Part shown: positions 53,490 to 62,481 of the stretch, piece by piece | Layout of the letters: each line of letters opens with the position of its first letter | Position numbering within the stretch: position 1 is the stretch's first letter | Assembly: GCF_001641695.1 (NCBI RefSeq) | Contig: NZ_LSEF01000085.1 | Span: 19,407-83,406, forward strand | DNA length: 64,000 nucleotides | Source of the DNA: Bradyrhizobium neotropicale | GTDB taxonomy: Bacteria; Pseudomonadota; Alphaproteobacteria; Rhizobiales; Xanthobacteraceae | Direction of reading: 5' to 3' | Program-made: the position numbers and the translations under genes | Notes under the pieces: model-generated | What the model saw: only the letters and a program-made list of their open reading frames with translations | The model's database searches: none | What the model was told of the DNA's origin: nothing

Positions 53490-54872
53490 TTGGAACCCCG
53501 GAATTTCGACGGGGATGCCGACCGTCCGCGGTCGGCAGGGGCTAAGCAGACGGGGCGGGTGCTTGTCATCGGCCCCTACTTGCGGGTGCGCGCGGGCGGA
53601 GCCGACGCGCAATCGGAAAGTTATGTCCTGCGAGACGCCGACGCCCGGCTCGACGAAGCCGCGGGCCTTGCGCGCGCGATTGATCTCGTCATTGCGGATG
53701 CGATCATCGCGCCGATCAGCCAGATCCGGCCCGCGACCTATATCGGCAAGGGCAAGGTCGAGGAGATCACCGGGCTGATCAAGAGCCTGGAGGTCGACCT
53801 CGTCGTGATGGATTGCGCGCTGGCGCCGATCCAGCAGCGCAATCTCGAGAAGGAGTGGAACGCCAAGGTGCTCGACCGCACCGGGCTGATCCTCGAAATC
53901 TTCGGCCGGCGCGCCAAGACCAAGGAGGGCTCGCTCCAGGTCGAGCTCGCGCATCTGAACTATCAGCGCTCGCGCCTGGTGCGATCCTGGACCCACCTCG
54001 AACGCCAGCGCGGCGGTTTTGGATTCATGGGCGGTCCCGGCGAGACGCAGATCGAAGCAGACCGGCGGCTGATCCAGGAGCGCATCTCCAAGCTCGAGGG
54101 CGAGCTGAAAAAGGTTCAAGCGACGCGGCGTTTGCATCGCGCCGGCCGCCAGCGCGTGCCGTACCGCGTCGTCGCGCTGGTCGGTTACACCAATGCCGGC
54201 AAGTCGACGCTGTTCAACCGCCTGACGCGCGCCGACGTGCAGGCCGCCGACATGCTGTTCGCGACCCTCGATCCGACGTTGCGCGCGCTGAACCTGCCGC
54301 ATGGCGGCAAGGCGATGCTGTCGGACACCGTCGGCTTCATCTCCAACCTGCCGACGCAGCTCGTCGCCGCCTTCCGCGCGACGCTCGAGGAGGTGCTCGA
54401 GGCCGACGTCATCCTGCACGTTCGCGACATCTCGCATGAGGACGCCGAAGCGCAGCAGAGCGACGTCGACGCGGTGCTGCGCCAGCTCGGCATCAACCCG
54501 GATGACTCGGGCCGCATCATCGAGGTCTGGAACAAGATCGATCGCTTCGATGCGGAGCAGCGCGACGAGCTGCTCAACATCGCCGCGCGCAGGCCGGAGG
54601 ATCACCCGGCGATGCTGGTCTCCGCGGTGTCAGGCGAGGGGATCGACGCGTTGCTCGCCGCGATTGAGGAGCGGCTCGCGGCCAAGCGCACCACGCTCGA
54701 CCTGTCGATCGACGCCGCTGATGGCGCCGGCATCTCCTGGCTGCACCGCAACGCCGAGGTGCTGGCGAAAGAGCTGCACGACGGCCGCTTCGACATGACG
54801 GTGCGGGTGGACGAGACCAAGCGCGACATCGTGGTGTCACGCTTCGACGCCGTGCCGCATCTGTCGGCGTGA
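53490..54872 (+). CDS. hflX: Ribosome-associated GTPase HflX
   Basis: A 460-residue GTPase that splits stalled or stressed ribosomes. The N-terminal HflX domain includes IGKGKVEEITGLI and DCALAPIQQRNLEKEWNAKVLDRTGLILEIFGRRAKTKEG. G1 is GYTNAGKST, G3 DTVGFI and G4 NKID. The MGGPGETQIEADRRLI motif is intact. The start is a TTG at 53490 with GAGAGTGA upstream; a later start would cut into the domain. Coupled to hfq. Confidence 0.95.
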   Translation: MEPRNFDGDADRPRSAGAKQTGRVLVIGPYLRVRAGGADAQSESYVLRDADARLDEAAGLARAIDLVIADAIIAPISQIRPATYIGKGKVEEITGLIKSLEVDLVVMDCALAPIQQRNLEKEWNAKVLDRTGLILEIFGRRAKTKEGSLQVELAHLNYQRSRLVRSWTHLERQRGGFGFMGGPGETQIEADRRLIQERISKLEGELKKVQATRRLHRAGRQRVPYRVVALVGYTNAGKSTLFNRLTRADVQAADMLFATLDPTLRALNLPHGGKAMLSDTVGFISNLPTQLVAAFRATLEEVLEADVILHVRDISHEDAEAQQSDVDAVLRQLGINPDDSGRIIEVWNKIDRFDAEQRDELLNIAARRPEDHPAMLVSAVSGEGIDALLAAIEERLAAKRTTLDLSIDAADGAGISWLHRNAEVLAKELHDGRFDMTVRVDETKRDIVVSRFDAVPHLSA

Positions 54873-54882
54873 GCCGCACTTT

Positions 54883-54965
54883 CGTAGCCCGAATGGAGCG
54901 AAGCGAAATCCGGGATGTCACAACACGATGCGCCGCGGATTGCGCTTCGCTCCATCCGGGCTACG
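54883..54965. repeat. Palindromic intergenic repeat, family C
   Basis: CGTAGCCCGAATGGAGCGAA and the later TTCGCTCCATCCGGGCTACG form an imperfect inverted repeat (one mismatch) in the gap between convergent hflX and mazG. It resembles a second type of dispersed Bradyrhizobium palindrome and may also act as a bidirectional terminator. Confidence 0.75.
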
Positions 54966-54994
54966 GACTGGCTTTCGCCAGGACGACGCCTGAA

Positions 54995-55852
54995 TTAGCG
55001 GCGGACTTGCTTGCTCTTCTCGACCGTTGGAGCCGTCTTCTCGTCACCCTTCGCGGCATTCCACAGCGCGTCCATCTCGGCCAGCGACGCCTGCTCCAGC
55101 GTCCGTCCCTGCGCCGCCAGCGCGCGCTCGATATAGGCGAAGCGGCGTTCGAATTTCGCGTTGGTGGCGCGTAGCGAGGCTTCCGGGTCGGCGTTGGTAT
55201 GGCGGGCGAGGTTGACGAGCGCGAACAGCAGATCGCCGGTTTCCTCCGCCAGCCCCTCGCTGTCGTTGCGGTCCAGCGCGGCCTCGATCTCGTCGGCTTC
55301 CTCGCGAATCTTTGCCAGCACCGCGCGCGGATCGTTCCAATCGAAGCCCACGGTGGAGGCCTTGCGCTGCAATTCCATGGCGCGCGTCAGCGCGGGCTGG
55401 CCCGCCTTCACGCTCGACAACAGCGATTTGTGCGACGTCTCCTCCGGCGGCCGCCGCGCGGCGCGTTCGGCCTTCTCCTCGGCCTTGATGCGGTCCCAGA
55501 CTTCCGTGACATGAGAGGGCGCGAGGTTGCCGTCCTTGTCGGCGAAGACGTGGGGATGGCGCCGGATCATTTTGCGGGTGATGGCTTCGACGACGTCGCC
55601 AAAGGCGAATGCTTTCTGCTCCTCGGCCATCTGGGCGTGGTACACGACCTGCAACAGGAGGTCGCCGAGCTCCTCGCGCAAATCGTCGAGATCGCCGCGG
55701 GTGATCGCGTCGACCACCTCATAGGCTTCCTCGATCGTATAGGGCGCGATCGTCGCAAAATTCTGCTCGAGGTCCCAGGGGCAACCGGTCACGGGCGCGC
55801 GCAGCGCCGCCATGATCTCGATCAAGCGTGAAATGTCGCGGGAAGGGGTCAT
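54995..55852 (-). CDS. mazG: Nucleoside triphosphate pyrophosphohydrolase MazG
   Basis: A 285-residue protein with two MazG domains. N-terminal: GCPWDLEQNFATIAPYTIEEAYEVVDAI and DLREELGDLLLQVVYHAQMAEE. C-terminal: EEADEIEAALDRND and EETGDLLFALVNLARH. The acidic metal-binding pairs are present in both. It hydrolyses NTPs to NMP and pyrophosphate. The ATG at 55852 is used because the family start TPSRDISRLIEIMAALR begins there. Convergent with hflX and divergent from queC. Confidence 0.95.
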   Translation of the reverse strand: MTPSRDISRLIEIMAALRAPVTGCPWDLEQNFATIAPYTIEEAYEVVDAITRGDLDDLREELGDLLLQVVYHAQMAEEQKAFAFGDVVEAITRKMIRRHPHVFADKDGNLAPSHVTEVWDRIKAEEKAERAARRPPEETSHKSLLSSVKAGQPALTRAMELQRKASTVGFDWNDPRAVLAKIREEADEIEAALDRNDSEGLAEETGDLLFALVNLARHTNADPEASLRATNAKFERRFAYIERALAAQGRTLEQASLAEMDALWNAAKGDEKTAPTVEKSKQVRR

Positions 55853-55978
55853 CGCGGGGCGTCTCCTTGGCTCGTAAGCCTTATGCCAAAAGCGGCCCTC
55901 CGTTCCCAGCGTAAGGCGCGGAAACGGAGGAGTTTCCACCGATTGGCGGGCCGCCGCCATGGTGCTAAAGCGCGGGCC

Positions 55979-56692
55979 ATGAGTGACACATTTTCGACCG
56001 AAACCGCGCTGGTGCTGTTTTCCGGCGGCCAGGACTCCACCACGTGCCTTGCCTGGGCGCTCAGCCGCTTCGCGCGCGTGGAAACGCTGGGGTTCGAATA
56101 TGGCCAGCGCCACGCCATCGAGCTTGCCTGTCGCGACCAGTTGCTCGGCGGCCTCAAGGGGTTGCGCGCCGAGTGGGCTTCCGGGCTCGGCGAGAGCCAC
56201 ACGCTGTCGATCCCGACGCTGGCGGCCGTGTCCGAGACGGCCCTGACGCGGGATGTCGCGATCGCGATGGGCGCGGACGGCCTGCCGAACACCTTCGTGC
56301 CCGGCCGCAATCTGGTGTTCCTCACCTTTGCCGCTGCGCTGGCCTACCGGCGCGGCATCACCCACATCGTCGGCGGCATGTGCGAGACCGACTATTCCGG
56401 CTATCCCGATTGCCGCGACGAGACCATCCGCGCCATGCAGGCCGCGCTATCGCTCGGCATGGCCAGGAAATTCGAGCTGCATACGCCCTTGATGTGGATC
56501 GACAAGGCGGCGACCTGGAAGCTGGCGCATGACCTCGGCGGGCAGGGGCTGGTCGACCTCATCCGCGAGCAGTCCCACACTTGCTATCTCGGCGAGCGCG
56601 GCGCGCAGCACGACTGGGGCTATGGCTGCGGGGAGTGCCCCGCCTGCAGCCTGCGGGCGAAGGGATGGAAGGAGTACGTGGCGGCGAGCTGA
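55979..56692 (+). CDS. queC: 7-cyano-7-deazaguanine synthase
   Basis: A 237-residue enzyme that makes preQ0 from CDG in queuosine synthesis. The PP-loop is LFSGGQDSTTC near residues 13-23. The zinc-binding cysteines are in the C-terminal SHTCYLG and YGCGECPACSLRAKGW. Also typical are YGQRHAIEL and FVPGRNLVFLT. It starts 127 bases from the divergent mazG. No other queuosine genes are in the window. Confidence 0.96.
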   Translation: MSDTFSTETALVLFSGGQDSTTCLAWALSRFARVETLGFEYGQRHAIELACRDQLLGGLKGLRAEWASGLGESHTLSIPTLAAVSETALTRDVAIAMGADGLPNTFVPGRNLVFLTFAAALAYRRGITHIVGGMCETDYSGYPDCRDETIRAMQAALSLGMARKFELHTPLMWIDKAATWKLAHDLGGQGLVDLIREQSHTCYLGERGAQHDWGYGCGECPACSLRAKGWKEYVAAS

Positions 56693-56782
56693 CGCCAAAT
56701 GCTCGGTGTGATCACCCGCGAAAGCGGATGATTCAGTATTCCAAAGGCGCTTGTGGGATACGGAGAGGCCGCGGCGCACTGG

Positions 56783-56805
56783 GTCGCCCGGTGAAGCCGG
56801 GCGAC
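56783..56805. repeat. Short hairpin downstream of queC
   Basis: GTCGCCCGG-TGAAG-CCGGGCGAC is a perfect nine-pair stem with a five-base loop, about 90 bases after queC. The core resembles a dispersed short palindrome of Bradyrhizobium genomes and may act as a terminator for queC. Confidence 0.6.
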
Positions 56806-56838
56806 GACGAGTGGAGAGGACGGATGCTCCCTCAAGCC

Positions 56839-56923
56839 GTCATTGCGAGGAGCTCTTGCGACGAAGCGATCCAGAATCTTTCCGCGGAAAGACTCTGGAT
56901 TGCTTCGCTGCGCTCGCAATGAC
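56839..56923. repeat. Palindromic intergenic repeat, family B, copy 2
   Basis: An 85-base palindrome bounded by GTCATTGCGA and its complement, with the same CTCTGGATTGCTTC core as the copy at 23415-23500. The two copies differ mainly in the loop and in the left inner arm. It lies between convergent queC and the nitrile hydratase operon. Confidence 0.85.
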
Positions 56924-56938
56924 GGGTGTGGCGGCGAG

Positions 56939-57316
56939 CTAGCCAAAATCCTCCGGCGTCAGCTCGATCGGCTTGCCGTGCGGGGTGCGATCGGCGGCGT
57001 GGTCCCAGGCGTCACGGTAGCGGTTCAGAGTCTCCGTGGATGCAACGCCCTTGCTGGCGACGAGCTTTTCCAACGTGGCGAGCCAGTGCAGATAGTAGGT
57101 CTCGCCGGTGTCGGGATCGCCGGCGGCCTGCGCGCGCTTGATCTCGTCGGCGAGCGCTGAGGCCCATTCGGGCCACGTGAACACGCCGCGATCATGCAGC
57201 GTCAGCACCATGGCGAAGGCATGCGCCTCCCACGGGGCGCGGAACACCGGGCCATCGTCATCGCGTGGAATGCTCGGAATCGCCGCCGTCGCGGCGGCAG
57301 CAAGCGTGCTGCTCAT
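56939..57316 (-). CDS. Nitrile hydratase accessory protein
   Basis: A 125-residue protein of the small beta-like accessory family that delivers cobalt to, or matures, the nitrile hydratase alpha subunit. Family-like segments are DDGPVFRAPWEAHAFAMVLTLHDRGVFTWPEWASALADEI and ETYYLHWLATLEKLVASKG. It resembles the N-terminal half of the beta subunit. Last gene of the operon; its ATG overlaps the beta stop (TGATG). Confidence 0.9.
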   Translation of the reverse strand: MSSTLAAAATAAIPSIPRDDDGPVFRAPWEAHAFAMVLTLHDRGVFTWPEWASALADEIKRAQAAGDPDTGETYYLHWLATLEKLVASKGVASTETLNRYRDAWDHAADRTPHGKPIELTPEDFG

Positions 57317-57975
57317 CACGCCGGATCCAGATAGGGCTCGAAGGCGTCGATCGAGACCTTTGAGGTCGGATCACCGTCCGCGCCCCAGAGATCGCGCCCC
57401 TCGAACACGACCGTGTAGAGCCATTGCGGGTTCTCGCCGAGCTCCATCGCCGCGGAATCCGGAAACACGTGACAGCCGTGGTTCAGCTCGACGATTCCGA
57501 CATGGCCACGGACATAGCGCGGCAGCCGCGTATGCGTGGTGGGGTGAATGTTCTTCGCGCGCACGCGATCGCCGATCTTGAATTTCGCCGGCACTGGAGC
57601 AGGGCGGGCGAACTTGCCGCGCACCATGACGCGCTCGACATCGTCGAGACCGAACTTGCCGTGCTTGAGCGCTTTCGCCGGCTGCACTGCGCGGCCGGCG
57701 GCGACCTCCTCCCTTGTGAGGTAGCCCTTGGCGATCAGCATCTCCTCGAGGCCGAGGAACCACTTTTTGTAATAGGAGCTCGAGAGGTAGACATGCGGCG
57801 GCAGCGTCTCGCGATAGAAGCGGGAGGTGTCGATGTTGAAGGCGCCGGCCGCACCCATCGCGCGCACCATGGCGAGGACACGCGACTCCCAGTCCGCGTG
57901 GAACATCGGTTCGTTCGGCTCGGGCTCGACCTTGCCGAACCCGTCCATACCGCCCATGTCGTGCACGCCGTTCAC
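57316..57975 (-). CDS. nthB: Nitrile hydratase subunit beta
   Basis: A 219-residue beta subunit. It begins MNGVHDMGGMDGFGKV, the diagnostic family start, and carries YYKKWFLGLEEMLIAKGYLTREE and a C-terminal SH3-like domain (RVRAKNIHPTTHTRLPRYVRGHVGIVELNHGCHVFPDS). The conserved Arg residues that contact the metal site are in this region. The GTG start overlaps the alpha stop by four bases (GTGA). With alpha it converts nitriles to amides in the cytoplasm. Confidence 0.95.
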   Translation of the reverse strand: MNGVHDMGGMDGFGKVEPEPNEPMFHADWESRVLAMVRAMGAAGAFNIDTSRFYRETLPPHVYLSSSYYKKWFLGLEEMLIAKGYLTREEVAAGRAVQPAKALKHGKFGLDDVERVMVRGKFARPAPVPAKFKIGDRVRAKNIHPTTHTRLPRYVRGHVGIVELNHGCHVFPDSAAMELGENPQWLYTVVFEGRDLWGADGDPTSKVSIDAFEPYLDPA

Positions 57976-58604
57976 GACGGCGCTCCCGGCTTCCTCGGAA
58001 ATCCGGTGCCGATCATGGAATCGCGGGTGACGAGCTCGGTGAGCTGCTCCTCGCTCCAGCCTTCCGTGCCTTCGGGGCGCATCGGCAGCACCAGGAAACG
58101 CGTCTCGGCAGTCGAATCCCACACCCTGATTTCGATGTCCTTCGGCACCGTCACGCCGAAATCAGCGAGCATGCCGCGCGGATCCTTCACAGCACGCGAG
58201 CGATAGGGCGCGGCCTTGTACCAGACCGGCGGCAAGCCCAGCATTTCCCATGGGTAGCAGGAGCACAGCGTGCACACGACCATGTTGTGACGCTGCGGCG
58301 TGTTCTCGACCACGACGAGATGATCTCCGACGCGGCTGACATGGCCGAGCGTGCCGATCGCCTTGCTGCCGTCCTCCAGCAGCGCCGTCTTGAAGGCCGG
58401 ATCGGTCCAGGCCTTGGCGACGACGCGAGCGCCGTTATGCGGACCGATCTTGGTCTCGTAGGCCTGGATGATGGCGTCGAGCGCGGCCGGCTCGACGTAG
58501 CCTTTCTCGGTCAGGATCGTCTCGAGTGCGCGCACGCGCAGCTCCGTCTCAGACAGTTCCGAATGGTCTTGATCGTGATGATGGTGGTCGTGATCGCTGC
58601 TCAT
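57972..58604 (-). CDS. nthA: Nitrile hydratase subunit alpha, cobalt type
   Basis: A 210-residue catalytic subunit. The metal-binding motif is VCTLCSCYPW with Cys111, Cys114, Ser115 and Cys116. The Thr in CTLCSC points to the cobalt class, whereas iron enzymes have Ser there. The N-terminus is unusual: residues 4-14 are DHDHHHHDQDH, which could bind cobalt or nickel. First gene of an alpha-beta-accessory operon, divergent from an enoyl-CoA hydratase gene. Confidence 0.96.
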   Translation of the reverse strand: MSSDHDHHHHDQDHSELSETELRVRALETILTEKGYVEPAALDAIIQAYETKIGPHNGARVVAKAWTDPAFKTALLEDGSKAIGTLGHVSRVGDHLVVVENTPQRHNMVVCTLCSCYPWEMLGLPPVWYKAAPYRSRAVKDPRGMLADFGVTVPKDIEIRVWDSTAETRFLVLPMRPEGTEGWSEEQLTELVTRDSMIGTGFPRKPGAPS

Positions 58605-58726
58605 GGCTACGAAGATAGGCGTAATCTTCCCCGCCTGTCGAGCCTTCGTTGCAGCGCAATCCGGCCACGTATTCGTGACGCCGTTTGTGCGCTAGCATCG
58701 GCACAAACTTGCTTTGGAGGCGCCCG

Positions 58727-59533
58727 GTGACGCACTTCGTGAAGATCGAGAAGGGCCATGGCCCCGAGGGGCGCATCGCAATCGTGCGGTTCGACCGCGG
58801 CGATGGCATCAACGCGCTGTCGCCGGAGGCGCTGCGGCAGCTCACCGCAGCCGCGCGCAGCTTCGAGGATGACGCTGTGACCTCCGTCGTGGTGCTGACG
58901 GGAAACACGGATTGCTTCAGCGCCGGCTTCGACCTGAAGGACGCGGAAGGCCGCTCGCGCAAGGACATGGATCTCGGCACGCTGCGCAGGCACCTGAAAC
59001 TCGGACCACGCCTGACCCAGGCCTGGCACGAGATGGAACAGATCACGATCGCGGCGATCGAAGGCTATTGCATCGGCGGCGGTGTGGCGCTCGCCGTCGC
59101 GCTCGACTTCCGCGTGATGGGGCGCGATGCGCATCTGCGCGTGCCCGAGATCGGGCTTGGCATGAACATGAGCTGGCAGAGCATCCCGCGCATGCTGCAC
59201 CTGATGGGGCCGGCCCGCACCAAGCAGGCGGTGATCCTGGCCGATCAGCGCATCTCGGCGGACGAGGCCTACGAGTGGCATTTGGTGGAGCAGGTCGTCG
59301 ATCCCGGAAAGGCGTTCGATGCCGCCATGGAGCTCGCCCGGAAAGTCGCCGCCCAGCCGCCGCTCTCGGTCGCCATGACCAAGCTCACCGTCAACCGCCT
59401 CGCGCATGCGCTGGACGATCTCGCAAGCCACATGGACGTCGACCAGTTCGCGCTCGCAAGTCTCACCGAGGACCACAAGGAGGGCGTGGAGGCGTTCCTG
59501 ACCCGCCGCAAGCCGCGGTTCAAAGGACGGTAG
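58727..59533 (+). CDS. Enoyl-CoA hydratase/isomerase family protein
   Basis: A 268-residue crotonase-fold protein. The CoA/oxyanion regions appear as CFSAGFDLKDAEG and AAIEGYCIGGGVALAVALDFRVM, then HLRVPEIGLGMNMSWQSIPRMLHLMG and KQAVILADQRISADEAYEWHLVEQVV. The start is GTG at 58727 with GGAGG six bases upstream. It could be a hydratase, isomerase or hydrolase; the substrate is unknown. Divergent from the nitrile hydratase operon. Confidence 0.9.
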   Translation: MTHFVKIEKGHGPEGRIAIVRFDRGDGINALSPEALRQLTAAARSFEDDAVTSVVVLTGNTDCFSAGFDLKDAEGRSRKDMDLGTLRRHLKLGPRLTQAWHEMEQITIAAIEGYCIGGGVALAVALDFRVMGRDAHLRVPEIGLGMNMSWQSIPRMLHLMGPARTKQAVILADQRISADEAYEWHLVEQVVDPGKAFDAAMELARKVAAQPPLSVAMTKLTVNRLAHALDDLASHMDVDQFALASLTEDHKEGVEAFLTRRKPRFKGR

Positions 59534-59650
59534 AACGTCAGGCGAGGCCATTGATCGCACCGCGGACAGTTCGTATACGCCGCGACAGGGACAAAAGCGC
59601 CGGGCCAACCGGCCGGGACAGAATGCCGTGAAAATTGGAGGGGAGGGCCG

Positions 59651-61126
59651 ATGACCGCCAGCTCGCAGGCGCCTGAGGCGAAACGATTTAGTTGGAAACA
59701 GCTCGCGCCGCTCGTGGTGTGGCTCGCGATCTATCTGTGGCCGGTCCCTCCGGGGCTCAATGTCAATCAGTGGCACTATTTTGCGGTCTTCGCGGCGGTC
59801 ATCACCGGCCTCATCCTGGAATCGATGCCGGTCGGCGCGGTCGGCCTGATCGGGCTCACCGTCGCGGGCGTCAGCGGCTATATCGAAGCCGACCCGACCA
59901 AATCGCTGCGCTGGATGTTGGCGGGGTTTGCCGAGAGCACGGTGTGGCTGATCGTGGGCGCCTTCGTGTTCTCGATCGGCTATCGCAAGAGCGCGCTCGG
60001 ACGACGCATCGCGCTCGTGCTGGTACAACGCCTCGGCAGCAACACGCTCGGCCTCGGCTATGCGGTCGCGATGTCGGATTTCCTGCTCGCACCGGCGACG
60101 CCATCCAACACGGCGCGCAGCGGCGGCATCGTCTATCCCATCATCAGCAACATCCCGCGCATCTACGGCTCCGAGCCGGGACCGACCGCCGGCAAGATCG
60201 GCACCTATGTGATGTGGACCGCCTTTGCCGCGACCGCTGTCACGAGCTCGCTGTTCTTCACCGCGCTGGCGCCCAATGCGGCGGCGCTCGCGATCGCCAA
60301 GAGGACGGTCGGGGTCGAGATCAGCTGGAGCCAGTGGTTCATCGGCTTCGCGCCGCTCGGCATCCTTCTGATGCTGCTGGTCCCGCTGCTCAGCTATCTC
60401 GTGTGCCGTCCGGAGGTGAAGCGGAGCCCGGAAATCTCCGAATGGGCAGCGAAGGAGCTCGCGGGCATGGGCCCGATGTCGCGCAACGAATGGATCATGC
60501 TGGCGCTGATCGTGCTCGCGATGTTCCTGTGGATCGCAGGCTCGAGCCCGGACATGCACGTACCCTTGCTCGGCTCCAACTTCGTCAACGCCACCACCGT
60601 CGTCTTCATCGTGATCTCGCTGATGCTGGTCACGGGCGTGATCGAGTTCGCCGACATCGTCGCCGAGAAGAGCGCCTGGGAGGTGTTTTTCTACTTCACC
60701 TCGCTCTTGACGCTGGCTTCGGGTCTCAACGAGATCGGCTTCATCAAATGGTTTGCCACCGAATATGCAAAGCCGCTGGCCGGGCTGTCGCCGTCGACTG
60801 CCATGATCCTGCTGGTCGCGCTGTTCTTCTGGATCCACTATTTCTTCTCGAGCATCACTTCGCATGCGGCCGCGGTGCTGCCTGTGGTGCTCGCGGTCGG
60901 CTCGGGCATCGCCGAGCTGCCGGTCGTAACGCTCGCCATGCTCTGCATGTATTCGCTCGGCCTCATGGGCGTGATCTCGCCTTACGCGACGGGACCCGCG
61001 CCAATGTATTTCGGCAGCGGCTATATCGGCAAAGGCCAGTTCTGGGGTTTTGGCCTGATCTTCGGGGTGATCTATTTTGCCGGGCTCTTGCTGATCGTGC
61101 TGCCCTGGTTGCAGGTGGTCCGGTAG
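59651..61126 (+). CDS. DASS-family anion:Na+ or anion exchange transporter
   Basis: A 491-residue inner-membrane transporter with about 12 helices, of the DASS (SLC13/CitT) family for dicarboxylates, tricarboxylates or sulfate. The two substrate/cation motifs are ATPSNTARSGGIVYPI (SNT, near residue 155) and FFSSITSHAAAVLPVVLAVG (about residue 400), the latter in the TSHA form typical of CitT/2-oxoglutarate-malate translocators. GGAGGGGAGGG precedes the ATG. Substrate not determinable; a C4 or C6 carboxylate is likely. Confidence 0.92.
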   Translation: MTASSQAPEAKRFSWKQLAPLVVWLAIYLWPVPPGLNVNQWHYFAVFAAVITGLILESMPVGAVGLIGLTVAGVSGYIEADPTKSLRWMLAGFAESTVWLIVGAFVFSIGYRKSALGRRIALVLVQRLGSNTLGLGYAVAMSDFLLAPATPSNTARSGGIVYPIISNIPRIYGSEPGPTAGKIGTYVMWTAFAATAVTSSLFFTALAPNAAALAIAKRTVGVEISWSQWFIGFAPLGILLMLLVPLLSYLVCRPEVKRSPEISEWAAKELAGMGPMSRNEWIMLALIVLAMFLWIAGSSPDMHVPLLGSNFVNATTVVFIVISLMLVTGVIEFADIVAEKSAWEVFFYFTSLLTLASGLNEIGFIKWFATEYAKPLAGLSPSTAMILLVALFFWIHYFFSSITSHAAAVLPVVLAVGSGIAELPVVTLAMLCMYSLGLMGVISPYATGPAPMYFGSGYIGKGQFWGFGLIFGVIYFAGLLLIVLPWLQVVR

Positions 61127-61356
61127 GGCCGCTGCCTGCTGGGCGCAGATGAATTTCCTGCGGCGGGGAGGGATCGCGAAAGCTTTCTCCTCCTCGCTAC
61201 AAATATCTGAAATTGCCAGACAGCCGCGAACGCGCGATGGTGCGTGCTGCAGTGCAGCGTTTCCCATGGAACCGCGTGCCCCCTAATCCCGTCGCTTGAA
61301 GCGACTTGCCCTCGCGCCCCGCCTGGCGAGCGCGCCGGCGATCCGTTGTGAGAGAG

Positions 61357-62481
61357 ATGAACGCACACCAATCATTGGCGATCGGACAGCCGATCGATCC
61401 TCGCGAGGCGGTTTCACCCGCCCCAGCCGTCGCGGATGCGATGGTCCGTTTCGAGGGCATTTCGAAGATCTATCCGGCCTATCGCGGCAAGCCCGGCGTC
61501 AACGCGCTGCAAGGCATCGACTTCGCAATCCCGCGCGGGTCGATCACGGGCGTAATCGGCCGCTCGGGCGCCGGCAAGTCGAGTCTCGTTCGTCTGATCA
61601 ACGGACTGGAGAAGCCGACCACGGGCCGCGTCGTCGTCGATGGCCGCGATATCTCGGCGCTGGCCGGCCACGAGCTGCGGCTGGCGCAGCGTTCGATCGG
61701 GATGATCTTCCAGCACTTCAACCTGCTGTCGTCGCGGACAGCGGCTGCCAACATCGCGCTACCGCTGGAGATCGCCGGCTGGCCGAACGCCGAGATCAAG
61801 GCGCGCGTCGCCGAGCTGCTCGCGCTGGTCGGGATCGCCGACAAGCACGACCGCTATCCATCAGAGCTCTCCGGCGGCCAGAAGCAGCGGGTCGGCATCG
61901 CGCGCGCGCTGGCGACGCGCCCGAGCGTGCTGTTGTCGGACGAGGCGACCTCGGCGCTCGATCCCCAGACCACGCGTGCGATCCTCGATCTGCTCGCGAA
62001 CATCAACCGCGAGCTCGGTGTGACCATCGTGCTGATCACCCACGAGATGTCCGTCGTTCGCCAGCTCGCGAAGGAAGTTGTCGTGCTCGACAGCGGCCAC
62101 GTGGTCGAGAAGGGCCATGTCGCCGACATCTTCACCCATCCGCAGCACCCGATCACGCAATCCTTCCTGGCCGAGGTGATCGGCGACAGCCTGCCGGTGT
62201 CACTGGCGAGCCGGATCGTGCCGGAACCGCTCACGGGCGGGCACGCGGTCATCCGCGTCCAGGTGCGCGGCGCCGGGGCCGGCGATACGCTGGTCGCGCG
62301 GCTGGCGCGCGAGCTCGGCCTTGACGTGTCGCTGCTGTCGGCGCGGATCGACGAGATCGGCGGTCAGCATGTCGGTTCGCTGACCCTGGGCATTCCCGGC
62401 GGCGAAGCCGCGGCCGGGCGCGCGCTCTCCTTCCTCTCCCTGCAACAGATTTCCGCGGAGCGGCTCGGCTATGTCGCCTGA
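61357..62481 (+). CDS. metN: Methionine ABC transporter ATP-binding protein
   Basis: A 374-residue ABC ATPase. Walker A is GRSGAGKS (residues 68-75), Q-loop MIFQHFNLLSSRT, signature LSGGQKQRVGIARAL, and the Walker B region LLSDEATSALDP has the MetN-type Ser before Asp-Glu. The C-terminal NIL/ACT-like regulatory domain (about 280-374) binds methionine and causes trans-inhibition in E. coli. An N-terminal extension of about 30 residues precedes the core. The ATG at 61357 has GAGAG upstream. It overlaps metI by 11 bases. Confidence 0.95.
   Translation: MNAHQSLAIGQPIDPREAVSPAPAVADAMVRFEGISKIYPAYRGKPGVNALQGIDFAIPRGSITGVIGRSGAGKSSLVRLINGLEKPTTGRVVVDGRDISALAGHELRLAQRSIGMIFQHFNLLSSRTAAANIALPLEIAGWPNAEIKARVAELLALVGIADKHDRYPSELSGGQKQRVGIARALATRPSVLLSDEATSALDPQTTRAILDLLANINRELGVTIVLITHEMSVVRQLAKEVVVLDSGHVVEKGHVADIFTHPQHPITQSFLAEVIGDSLPVSLASRIVPEPLTGGHAVIRVQVRGAGAGDTLVARLARELGLDVSLLSARIDEIGGQHVGSLTLGIPGGEAAAGRALSFLSLQQISAERLGYVA

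Noticed and set aside
58607..61267. A long minus-strand frame opposite the enoyl-CoA hydratase and DASS transporter
   Set aside because: Spans two well-supported plus-strand genes and shows only antisense-type composition (repeated RD, HR and GE runs).
61127..61356. SAM riboswitch ahead of metNIQ
   Set aside because: The leader contains a small hairpin (GTCGC-TTGAA-GCGAC near 61290) but I could not match the conserved core of SAM-II or other SAM riboswitches. A covariance-model search would settle it.
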